Assembly: GCA_949358305.1 (NCBI GenBank)
Contig: OX442314.1
Span: forward strand, 15,927,060 to 15,991,059
Source: Strigamia acuminata
Taxonomy: Eukaryota > Arthropoda > Chilopoda > Geophilomorpha > Linotaeniidae
DNA length: 64,000 nucleotides
Reading direction: 5' to 3'
Program-made: the position numbers and the translations under genes
The notes under the pieces: generated by a model
Database searches by the model: none
What the model was told of the DNA's origin: nothing
The model's input: only the letters and a program-made list of their open reading frames with translations
In this document: positions 25,184-36,011 of the stretch, piece after piece
How positions within the stretch are numbered: the stretch's first letter is position 1
Layout of the letters: each line of letters opens with the position of its first letter

Positions 25184-28100
25184 ATGCCTGCAAACATTTC
25201 TATCAGCATTCAGCAAAAAAGAAAACTACGGCTGACAATTCGTAAATTCTTGAAAGATGATGCAAACAAACCGAGTTGCGATCTAACTGGTTTGGATAAT
25301 TTTATAAGCACTAAAATACGTTCGAGCAAGTATCATGCGTTTTGGCTACTTTTGTTCTTATTTTGCACATGCATGCTCACTTATCAGACACATGATAGAA
25401 TGATGCATTATTTAAGTCGTCCTGTAGCCGTCGACGTAACTAGCACGTCCGACAATGTCAAATTGCCAGACTTGTTGGTCTGTGGTAGCAACACAAAAGA
25501 AATGGTCAGACTTTGGAACAAGACTTTTGTAAAACTTGATACCGCAAAAGAGGAATTCAGTCTTTCGAGCTTTAAATGCGTAAACATGATGAAAACTCTG
25601 ATGGCAAACCAAACCTACAACATGGATGAACTGTGGAAGGCTACCAATATCACCAAGGAAATTGTTAGCATTAAAATGAAAGTAAAAAAAAAAAATTTAA
25701 AATTTTATTTATTATAAAAATAGAACTTTAAACATTATTTTACGCACAGGGATATTCAAATGAAAGTGTCGTTCAGACAGTAAGAGGCGATGTGTATGGA
25801 ATATGTTCAGCGTTTAAATTTGGTCTGTACATTACACCTTATGTTTATAGTTTTTAATTATTTTAAAAAATGATCTATTTTGATTACGTGTGTGGACTTG
25901 GCCCACCAAAATGTTGGCTGTTACCTAACTTTCAGCCAAATAGACCAACATAGGTGTTCCTAATTCATACACAAATTTTGTTTAGCCACTAACTCAAGTA
26001 AATCGTTTGTTGGGAAATCCCTAACCGTGAAGTTTGAAAAAATAAACGATGACGTGTGTCCTTCAGCTATGTACTATGTAATTTGAATGCGCTTCTGTTG
26101 GTTAAAAATATGCAATTCATCATTTTAGTCCTTCCGTTTACTTAGATTGGATTCGCATATAATGATTTTGGAAAAAAATTCTTTTCAACATCAAAATTTT
26201 CCGGTACAACAACAAAAATCAATCTTAGTTATGACAAAGTAAAATTCGAAACCAAAAACCAACTTAGATCAAAATATGCCAACAGTTTGACTTCTACTTA
26301 CATTTTCAGTACATATTTCTAAACTCATCTGAAAACACGTGCTCCAGCGAAAATGAATACAAAGACTGCTACTTCAAATGCTTAGCAAAAAAATTAAGAG
26401 ACAAACTAACCTGCAGGTAAAGACTGAATTTAATGCCTATAGTGATCATCATAAGCGTAATATAACTTTTCATATTCTTTTCAAGACTCCCTTTTATTAA
26501 TAATACGATAACAAATCTACCTCTATGCGAATGTTCAAACACCACGCATGAACTATACGCTAAAGCACTTGAAATAATTATATCAACGGACGCAATTGCT
26601 GATTGTTCATGTAGACGTCAATGTCAACAACTAAGTTTTACACCAAATATCGATGCAGCTTTAGCGGAAGATGAAAAAATTACATCAATATCCTTAGAAA
26701 TAACTAATGAGAAAATGTACGTGTACAACGAAAGATACTCATACGACGTTATTGCTTTACTGTCCGACTTGGGAGGCAATTTGGGCCTGTTTCTCGGTCT
26801 GTCACTAATCTCTTTTAGTGAAACCATTTGGTATTTATGTTACAAAATGTTACAAAGTATTCGCAAAAAAAGACACGTTTATAAGATTCAGCGTTTGTAT
26901 GAGATATGCAAAAAGATAGTGATTGCACAACATGAGCCAATTAAAACAGATGGAATCTTATTGAAACTCAAGCTAATACTCGTTGCAATTAGTACGGGAT
27001 TCACTTTATACTACTTGAAAAATCGTTTAAATTACTACAACGATGAACCTGTAACAAAAACTGTCACCGTAGTACAGCGGGCCTATACTGAATTTCCTTC
27101 TGTCACCGTCTGTGGTGAAAATAAAAATGGGGAAATGGACAAAGGCCGATTGCGTTTGATGGAACAGACAAACAAAATATGCAGTAACATATCGCCCTGG
27201 AAATTGTTTAATGACGAATTGCCATTGGAAGATATATGGGATTCACTTAATGTCCACGAAAATATTAATCTTGACGGCGATATGACTGTGGTATGTGGCA
27301 AAAACAAAATATATTCTACAAAGTTCTCATTGTTTTAGATTTACAGCATTTGAATGGATACGCAACTAAGCTAAATGTGACGAAAAAGCTTATTCCACTT
27401 CCTTTTGGCAATTGCTCACAAGTGCATGCAGGTAATTTAACTTACAGAAGTTAATTATAGATGTTAATTACCTAATGATTCCGTTTTTTATAATATTTTT
27501 TAGATAATTCAAAGGAATTGACAGTTTACTTTTTAGTTTCATTGGAATTTCTTGAACCACCAGAGGAATGTGAGCAGGAACTATGGGTACTGGCACGATG
27601 AAACCATTTGCACAAAAAAGACTTAATCTTTGAAATTAAAACACTAAAAGCTAAGTAAAGAACGGCAATAATAGCAGGATTAGCTAAAAAAAAATTAGGT
27701 GTTTTTGTTTAAGTGTTTTTAATGTAAACACCATTTAAAACTTGGGTTTTTTTGTCACAAAATAAGTTTACTTATAGAATAATTTTGAATTACAATAATT
27801 TCCAGTACTTTATGAACCCACCAGAAGAGGACGTTGATATTTTGAGACCAATGTCGGGAAACTATGGGTCGTCAAACGTAGTAACGATCCGAGTATTTAA
27901 GGTAATAAACATTTGCCTCAAACAGAAAAATAAAACAAATCCTTATACCAACTTAATTTATCAATAGACTATACGAAGAAATCTACAGCGCAAACCTTGT
28001 GAAATAAACACTGTTAATTATTTCAAATGTATTCGTGAGTGCAAGCAAAACAATTTATTTCAAATGCTTAAATGCAGGTAAAAAACGTTCACTCAAATTT

Positions 28101-28527
28101 TGCTTGGAGTAAACCAAACGCTTGTTTCAGATTACCATACATGCTGACAACTAATTTACCTCTGTGTAACACAACAGACGATGTCACTAATGCCCATTCA
28201 ATGTACTTAAGGAAATATAACTCGAATCAAAAAGAATGTAAATGTAAACAACCTTGCACTAAAACATTTTACCAAACTAGCGTGCATGAAATTGCAATCC
28301 CTGTTAAGTTTTACACATTTCTACGGTTTGGATTATCTGATAATTTCATAGAAACTATAACGGAGAAAGAACAATATCCAATTGCACAATTATTAAGCGA
28401 TGTAGGCAGCATTTTAGGATTGACTTTGGGGATGTCATTATTGTCTTTATACATTTGCATTCTAGAGACTTATAATTGGTTTCGATCCAATATAACTAGT
28501 GGATTTGGCCGTTCAAAAAGACAATGA
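25184..28527 (+). CDS. two-domain (concatenated) DEG/ENaC channel, paralogue 2
   Basis: Eleven exons (25184-25681, 25750-25822, 25986-26077, 26146-26238, 26310-26416, 26486-27290, 27347-27431, 27504-27586, 27806-27901, 27968-28077, 28131-28527) give 812 residues. Exon 1 is 498 nt in both paralogues. Internal exon sizes are also identical except exon 6 (3 nt longer) and the last exon. Domain 1 has TM1 with QTHDRMMHYLSRPVAVDV and TM2 with DLGGNLGLFLGLSLISFSE. The linker runs into TM1 of domain 2 (LKLKLILVAISTGFTLYYL) and EFPSVTVCGEN, ending in TM2 with ILGLTLGMSLLSLYICIL. Frame and splice sites are intact throughout. It is the same strand and 1.2 kb downstream of paralogue 1. Sequence divergence between the two is substantial, so the fusion predates their duplication. 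Confidence 0.9.
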
Positions 28528-28993
28528 AATATTACATTTTACGTTTACAGTAGTTTCATTGGAAAAGTTAGTTCAAAATTGCTATTTAAACAATGTGCGC
28601 ATGCGCAATGCCGCCATTTAAGTTAGATCGAGACAACTCTCAGTCAAGCAGTTTAAAATGCTGTTTAATCGTACGGACTTTTCGAATGCAGCTAGTAGTT
28701 TTTTAAAATTTTAATGTACCGTGTATACCAATTACAATAGCACCTAAGAAATTTTAGCACTACTTTATAAAATTTGTCATTAAAATAAAAGTTAAAATTA
28801 TACCGTACTGAATTTATATAATGGCAAAAAAAAGAAAACTTGTAGTTGTAGAGTTAAGTTCATTTCCATTAACAAAATCCCTACTACCCCTACTACCATA
28901 AAATTTTCAACACATAATAAATGCATTATTAAATACTGATTTATGTCAATAGCAGCAAAATAAATTTTAAAAGAACCTCGAGACTAATTTCAA
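28528..28993. other. spacer between channel gene 2 and SSUH2 gene A
   Basis: This is a convergent spacer. It contains a segment (about 28585-28680) that resembles, in inverted orientation, intronic SSUH2 sequence at 30480-30575 and 37500-37580 (GCCGCCAT, TAGATCGAGACAA and GCAGTTTAAAATGCTGTTT strings). No gene was seen. Confidence 0.55.
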
Positions 28994-31229
28994 CTACAAG
29001 ATACTACATCCACAGCAACACTTTTGAGGATAGTTAGGTGCGTACACTTTGTTTTCAAAACCATATACGAAAAAATAATCCGTATTTTCTTTCCACGTGT
29101 AATACACTTGAGTAACTGGTACAATTCGAACTCTGTGTCTCTGAAAGAAAGAGAGAGAGAGAGAGAGAGAGACTATTTTGATCTCTTCATTCTAAGATGA
29201 ATTCTAGGCTTAATCAACAACAACTACTTGGTTGCCGTTGCTTATCGCTACGTAGAATTTACTTTCCGAAATGTTTTATAAAATTTTACACCTTACTTGG
29301 AACAGATGCAAATAAATATCCTAAGAAAAGTAAACATCTAACCCTTCCTTATTTTCCAACTTTATAAATCAGCCGCATTGCTCACACGCCGTTGCTTTTC
29401 GTCCACGAATCCATTAAACAACGGCGCGCATTAGCAATACAAGAATTAGTCACCAGATTTCTCTGTAGTCATCGTCAGAGAAAGCATTTTTTAAAAAAAA
29501 TACCGGTAGCTCGTTCGTAGGTAAGGAATTTATATTTATTTGCTTCTGTTACAGTGACAGAAAAAAAAAATACCTGACGGATAATTTTTTCCTCAGTATA
29601 ATCTATATTATGCTGTTGAACTAATTTTGAAGATGCGATATTGACAGCTTGGTCTGGGAAATGGTTTATCGGCCAAACCTAAACACCAAAGAATTTATTT
29701 TATATTTAATAATTACTCTACTGGTGATGATCACGACGATTATGATTATTTTATTTTAATACTCTCGGTAAATCCTCTTCAAAAGCTAACTGGCCACTAA
29801 CTGTGCGAACTAAATCGTCAGGCAATGACGTGCGTTCTACGATGTAATCGCTTACATGATTTTTCCTAACAAATAAAAAATCTTTAATTTATATTTTATT
29901 AAAACTGAACAATTTACCAAGACAGACGAAGTTGATTATAATGTTTAAGCTTTCCCTTTCCGCTACATGAGTCGCACTCTATTTGTCCATGTCCATCGCA
30001 CCGTACGCACCTACATATAATCAGTATTGAAAAATGCCAGTTTCTTAGAGTTTCATCTTCCAATATTGTCCTACCTCGTTTTCGTATGACCGTGACAAGA
30101 AGAGCAAGTTTCATCATTATATCGGCGTCCAGTTCCAGAGCAAGACGAGCAATTTACCTTTCAATTAAATCAGTTATATCAGCTCTCAAAAGCTTCAACT
30201 TGTATATTTTATGATCTCACTTGTCCATCACCATAACATTGTGTACATCTTCGTCTACCGGTAGCAGCACAACGATGACATGATTTTACAGATGCCGTAT
30301 GGGGCACTTCAGTCATCATTTTAGTTTCATTGTACGCAGAGGGAGGTGAAACTGCAATTTCCCATGCCCTAGGGGCTGGTCCGTTCGCGCTTGAATCGAT
30401 GGTTTGGCCTACAAGAAAATTATAAAACGTAATAAACAAATTAAAACACATTAGGCGCATTTATAAAGTCATTTAGACGAAACAGCATTTTAAACAACAT
30501 ATTTTAACTGCTTGTCTCGATCTAAATTCAAAATGGCGGCCGATTTAGTCTGTTTTCATGCGCACTATATTTAAAGAAGAAAACATGTTTAACTGCTAAT
30601 TAAACTTGTATTTAAAAATTGCGCCTACTAAAATTATTATACTACCATAATATGGCTCACTCGTCCAACGAGTTTGGCGCGATTCTCCAAAAGTTTCCAA
30701 AGTATACTGAAATTTGTAAGTGTCAAAAGTGTATAGAAAAAAAATGGAGTAATGTGTGAATTACATGGAAAGCTGAAGTGTTTTCAATACTTTGAAAAAT
30801 CATTTTTTCAGCTGCTGATTTGCCATAACAACAATGCTCGGAAACGAAATTTAGAAGAGCTTCTCTAGCTTGATCTTCGGTCAGTGCTGGATAACTTGTA
30901 AAACTGCTTCTTGAAGGTGGTTGACCATGGTATGCGTGGTCACTAGCCGGGGGTGAAAGTGATGCTAAATTTGATTTATTAATTATAGCACGACTTGCAT
31001 TTTTTTATTTTACTTTTTGTTGTATAACTTACCAACATCGAATGAAACGTTTTCATAACCATGAACTTTATCCATCAGCTCAACAGGAGGCGCTGATGCG
31101 AGAAGATCAACAGGTTCTTTACTCTCACCAGAGACGCCATTACTAGCATCTAAATTTATTTATAATATAATTAATATCTTATACAATATATTTTTTCCAT
31201 TGAGATTTAATTAGTTTACCTGAAGCCAT
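28994..31229 (-). CDS. SSUH2-like protein, gene A
   Basis: The family has a DnaJ-type Cys-rich centre but no J domain. Its role is poorly known; vertebrate SSUH2 has been linked to tooth development. The start at 31229 gives MAS with a splice; the next exon encodes SNGVSGESKEPVDLLASAPP. Then come LSPPASDHAYHGQPPSRSSF and LTEDQAREALLNFVSEHCCY, the family motif YTLETFGESRQTRWTSEPY, and GPAPRAWEIAVSPPSAYNE. Two Cys-rich repeats follow: CHRCAATGRRRCTQCYGDGQ and CVRCDGHGQIECDSCSGKG. The end at 28994 is YAPNYPQKCCCGCSIL. All exons are open. A GA microsatellite sits next to the last intron (29151-29172). It is tail-to-tail with channel gene 2. Confidence 0.85.
29151..29172. repeat. (GA)n microsatellite in the last SSUH2-A intron
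   Basis: About 11 GA units follow directly after the last exon's acceptor region. The equivalent place in gene B (36165-36178) has fewer units. Confidence 0.9.
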
Positions 31230-31716
31230 TTACTCCGATGGATGAGTTAATGTAACATTCATTGGTGGTGGATTTCTTAATACAAATAGAAAGTGAAATA
31301 TGCAAGCTTTTTATCTAAACATTACAATGGTAAATAAAATAGTCACGGAATATGTAAAAAATATTTTACCGAATCAAATTATGTTGGTAATTATTTTGGA
31401 TATTTTGATAGATTGCACTGAAAAATTACCAATTATTAAATATTAGGGTTCTCTTCTTTTCCTTAACACGATGTTGAATTTAATGTTCACCCTTTGAAAC
31501 TCCAATGGGAAAAATTTAAAAATGTTGAATGCCAATATTCATGTTATTTAAATTTACTTTTTCTGGCTATTTAGTTACTCAATAGTCAATACGTTATGTT
31601 TTAGCAAATTTACCTACTTACGCTGTGTGAGCCATCGTTTACATTCAAAATAGCTTAGGGGGAGTACGAAATATCTTATCAAAACAACGTGCTTTTGTTG
31701 TGATAAAAATGGTTAT

Positions 31717-33160
31717 GTAATGTGCAGATGTGATTGCACTCAAAAAATTAATTGCAGGTACTGTTAACCCTTCTAGAAAATGTTTTGCCCAATACAATTT
31801 TGACTAAAAAAAGATGGGTTCACATGAAATGTTGATTACCTTCTTATTCTTACTCCATTCCAATTTTATCAATGTGATTCAATCAGAAAAGACAAACATT
31901 TACCAACCGTGACATAACGTGCCCAAAACTAATTACATTTATAGATTTTGCTATGAAACAACTAATTAGTGGAATTAAAGATTAGTGTGACCGTGTGTTG
32001 CCACACTTAATTCTGTTGTAGATATTAATGGCACACATAAACAGGCAGTTCAAAATGATAAGTGATTTTATTACAAAAGATTCGAAGTTTAAATACAAGT
32101 TATACAACACAAGGGATTATCCAAAATACACTTGATTAGTTAAAGTTACACTAATACGTTGACCTCGCGGTTTATCGTTTTATTGTCCACGCGACGTTCA
32201 TGCCCAGTGGCGGTCAACAGCAACATTGGCGGTCAGTAAAACTCCAACAAATTCCAAACACTCCTAAATGCTCACACAACCACAACAATCTGTGTAAAAA
32301 TAAAATAAACACATGGTCATTTTACAATTTGTCAAAATTTTTACTACAGCTATCAACAATATAAGTCATAATAGTTGGCATAAAAATAAGAACGGTAGTA
32401 TCTTACTTCTTAATTGCCAGCTACCAAGCCAAGCTCTAATAAAAGAGATATTCTTTTGGTTCTATTGACAAATAAATTCCGCTACTAATTAAAATTAATT
32501 GGAACTACCCTCAGGTGAAAGAGGAAATCAGCACATACTGAATGCCAGTGAATATTGTTCAGAAAAGAAAACAGTAATGGTTCAATCGCGCAAAATTTGA
32601 TGTGCTTTCAAAAAAAAATTACCATATTTTAATTAGTCTTATTTTACTTCTCAATTATCACAAAAATCATAAGTATTTTAAAAATCTAAAACTCAAAACT
32701 TTTTGCTCGGATGCGAGCTGCGTAGATAAACTGTATTATCGATTATAAAGAGCGTGTACAATTTCTGTATGCAAACAAAGCACTTGGTATTGAAAATCAT
32801 TTTTCGCATAAATAACAAAAATATTTAAAAAAAATCCGATTTCAAGTAACTATAGAAAAAAAAAGCAACCAAGCAAACTAAAGCACTTATAATAACAAGT
32901 CCGCACTCCGTAGACATAATGTTCGCTGCTCTAATATTTACCTTGACTAAAGAAACACAAACGAAATACTTACGTAATTTTCAGACACTTTTTTTTAACC
33001 TTGTTTATTTTAAACTGCTATTTGCTGTACTTGTATGTACATAGCGATACTCAAAATGTTTGATAAACAATATGAAAAGCCCAAGTTGACTATAAACTAA
33101 GTTTAAACCAAAAAACTGAAAACTATCTTCTAGTTAGAACTTGACTTGTAGCAATACAAC
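31717..33160. repeat. duplicated 5' flank of channel gene 1 (copy 2 of 3)
   Basis: Nearly identical to 18425-19876 with scattered single-base changes and small indels. Its left end also carries a short remnant of channel exon 10 (about 31715-31760, with TTAATTGCAGGTACTG), matching the relic at 18355-18475. Confidence 0.85.
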
Positions 33161-33345
33161 ATGTCTCCACATATGGCCATCATTTTTCGGAGAAAAAAAA
33201 AACTACGCCGGACAATTCACCACTTAATGAAAAATGATGCCCATAAACCTCAATGCAATTTAACTGGCTTGGATGATTTCATAAATAGTAAAAACCGTTC
33301 GAGCAAGTATCAAGTCTTTTGGCAAATTTTGTTCTCATTTTGCAA
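33161..33345 (+). pseudogene. truncated exon 1 of a channel gene 1 copy
   Basis: The first 185 bp of exon 1 (start MSPHMAIIFRRKKKLRR) are identical at protein level to channel gene 1. The copy breaks inside TM1 after LFSFC and jumps into a third copy of the upstream flank. Everything else of domain 1 and most of domain 2 is missing. Confidence 0.9.
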
Positions 33346-33970
33346 CATTTACAAACATTTACCAATCGTGACATAACGTGCCACCAAAACTAATTACATT
33401 TATAGATTTTGCTATGAAACAACTAATTAGTGGAATTTGAGATTAGTGTGACCGTGTGTTGCCACACTTAATTCTGTTGTAAATATTAATGGCACACGTA
33501 AACAGGCAGTTCAAAATGATAAGTGATTTTATTACAAAAGATTCGAAGTTTAAATACAACTTATACAACACAAGGGATTATCCAAAATACCCTGATTAGT
33601 TAAATATACACTAATACGTTGACCTTGCGTTTTATCGTTTTATCGTCCACGCGATGTCCATCCCCAATGGCGGTCAACAGCAACATTGGCGGTCAGTAAA
33701 TCTCCAACAAATTCCAAAACACTCCTAAATGCTCACACAACCTCAACAATCTGTGTAAAAATAAAATAAACACATGTTCATTTTACCATTTGTCAACATT
33801 TTTACTACAGCTCTCAACAATATAAGCCATAATAGAACAGTATCGTACTTCTTAATTGCCAGCTACCAAGCTAAGCTCTAATAAAAGAGATATTCTTTCT
33901 GTTCTGTTGACAAATAAATTCCACTACTATCATTAATTGGATGTACCCTCAGGTGAAAGAGGAAATCAGC
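33345..33970. repeat. duplicated 5' flank of channel gene 1 (copy 3 of 3)
   Basis: Matches about 18614-19245 and 31880-32530. It begins abruptly inside a channel TM1 codon region and ends abruptly in the last channel exon, so both borders are rearrangement junctions. Confidence 0.85.
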
Positions 33971-34325
33971 AACAAAGCAGAAGACATCATGCGCAGCCAT
34001 TTAATGTACTTAAATAATTATAACTCGAATCAAACAGCATGCAAATGTAAACTACCTTGTGAAAAAACATTTTACGAATCTACAATGCGTGTAAGTAAAG
34101 TGCCTGATTCCTATTTCCCATTTGTACAGCTTGAATTAGCTGATACTTTCATAGAGAATTTTATAGAGAAACAAAAATACCCTTTATCGCAATTTTTAAG
34201 TGATATACCGTATAGGTAGCATTGTAGGATTAATGTTGGGAATGTCAATACTCTCTTTATACAATTGCCTATTAAAAAGTTATAATTCGTTTAAACGTAT
34301 TATTGATAGTTTAAACAAAAAATGA
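33971..34325 (+). pseudogene. broken last exon of a channel gene 1 copy
   Basis: This aligns with 23596-23950 (shared protein stretch YLNNYNSNQ, then CKCKLPCEKTFYEST). A 7-bp insertion near 34208 shifts the frame within TM2 of domain 2, giving a stop just after SDIPYR. The remaining bases still resemble the end of the intact gene. Confidence 0.88.
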
Positions 34326-34337
34326 AACATTTCTTCT

Positions 34338-34657
34338 TACGATTACCGTAAGCCCTCATGTCATGAAACTGAACAAATAGTCTATAATTATGAAAGTTTT
34401 GACTATGTTTGCTCTTAGTAAACTACTCTAATACTAATATTTATCCACTTGATAAACAAGTAACATAAACAGTTATTAAGCGCTCACTTTTTAAAAACCT
34501 TGTTTGTTTTTTTTTACTAAATTTAGCTCTTTACATAACGCCGTACTCACATAACAGAACGCATAATAATTATTTCAGACAAATAAACAACACACAATTG
34601 ATTGATAAGCGAAAACATAATAATTGTTCTTCACTCTGGACAAGTCAGCAGTAGAGC
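34338..34657. repeat. copy of the 5' flank of channel gene 2
   Basis: Nearly identical to about 24853-25183, including the TCTATAATTATGAAAG and TCTTCACTCTGGACAAG strings. The 22-bp minisatellite that precedes this flank in the original is absent here. Confidence 0.85.
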
Positions 34658-35612
34658 ATGCCTGCAAACATTGCCATCAGTTTTCAGCAAAAGAGAAAAC
34701 TACTGTCACGGGCAGGCTACCCACCCTCTTTTTATTTTCATTTTTTAACTTAGACTAATCCATCTTAACTTATTGTCCCTTTATTCTTTTATCCTCTTTT
34801 GATTTGATGACTCATTTTTCTATAATAAATGTGCGAATAAGACTTTGCGCATCCTATTATTCTCAATAATCGAATTCCTATATCTACCTTTCACCCCTTG
34901 ATTTACCTTTACATGATCCGGTCACATGACCAGGTTAACTTAATGTCATCTAACCCAACTGAAATCACTTCTCTACCCACTCTCGACTGATACACATGTC
35001 TTAGACCAGGGGTCGGCAAGTAATTTTAAGTGGGGTCCGGATACTATGGAAAATTTTTTATCGAGGTCCGGAAAAGAAACGCTTTTAAAAACCTTGCTAA
35101 AAACTTAAGAAAACGGAAAAAAAAACACTTAAAAACCAAATAAACCCCCCAATCAACACACACAACCCAAAAAATACCAATGAAACCGAAAAAACACGAA
35201 AAAAAAAAACAGGAAAAACAAGAAAAAACACTGAAAAACCAAAGAAACCGAAGGAAAAACGTCGCTAAAACGTCACCGCGGTACAAGTTTCGACCTTTCG
35301 CGGTTCGGATACGGAGTTCTGATCCCGTCGAATATGAAATAATGTTGAGTCACTGTGTGACCGGACACCTTTAATTGCCTGATGTCAAAATTTGAGATAT
35401 AGTTAAATTAATTTCTAACATTCAAATTAATCGTGACACTACGTCTGACAATTCGTAAATTTATGAATGATGATGCAAACAAACCAAGTTGCGATCTAAC
35501 TGGTTTGGATAATTTTATAAGCACTAAAATACGTTTGAGCAAGTATCATGCCTTTTGGCTACTTTTGTTCTTATTTTGCACATGTATGCTAATTTATCAG
35601 ACACATGATATA
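34658..35612 (+). pseudogene. channel gene 2 copy, exon 1 only, split by a transposon
   Basis: Exon 1 starts with an ATG at 34658 (MPANIAISFQQKRKL). A 0.73-kb insertion interrupts it at about 34705. It resumes at about 35441 with LRLTIRKFMNDDANKPSCDL and runs into TM1 (LLLFLFCTCMLIYQTHD). A second element then cuts it at 35613. Exons 2-11 are missing: the sequence after that element matches 28890 onward, downstream of channel gene 2. Confidence 0.9.
34705..35440. mobile_element. nonautonomous DNA element inside the channel pseudogene
   Basis: The left end TGTCACG and right end CGTGACA are inverted repeats. CTAC flanks both sides and occurs once at the intact site, so it looks like a short target duplication. 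Inside, near 35009-35045, is an AGGGGTCGGCAAG string typical of hAT element ends, suggesting a nested piece. An A-rich stretch (35080-35260) has no coding meaning. No transposase was seen. Confidence 0.65.
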
Positions 35613-35895
35613 CAGGGTGTTCTAAAAGTCTGGTCCCCTCCAAATATATCCTCAGCAATTGCATCTTGGCCAACTTTGATGAAGCGATCGTATAGGAAGT
35701 TTGGTGAGAGCAATCCAATGATGTCATCAAATTTGACCTTGAAGGCCATTTTCAAGGTGACTAAGATAAATTGGATAGTACTAATTTGATGGTGCTCTAA
35801 AACTTTCTAATTGAAAATTTTTCTCTAACCTGATTGGTTTAGAAGTTAGCAAGTTAATGACCATTTGGAGGGGACCAGACTTTTAGAACACCCTG
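35613..35895. mobile_element. Tc1/mariner-type MITE
   Basis: This 283-bp element has long terminal inverted repeats starting CAGGGTGTTCTAAAAGTCTG (more than 28 bp) and is flanked by TA on both sides. There is no transposase. It sits exactly at the deletion junction of the channel gene 2 copy. Confidence 0.88.
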
Positions 35896-36011
35896 TAGAC
35901 TACACCTACTACCATAAAATTTTTAACACACACAATAAATGCATTATTAAATACTGATTTATTTCAATGGCAGCAAAATCATTTTTAAAAGAAACTCGAG
36001 ACTTATTTCAA

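Noticed and set aside
35044..35374. Phe-rich and Lys-rich open frames on both strands
   Set aside because: They are low-complexity A-rich sequence inside a transposon insertion in a channel pseudogene.
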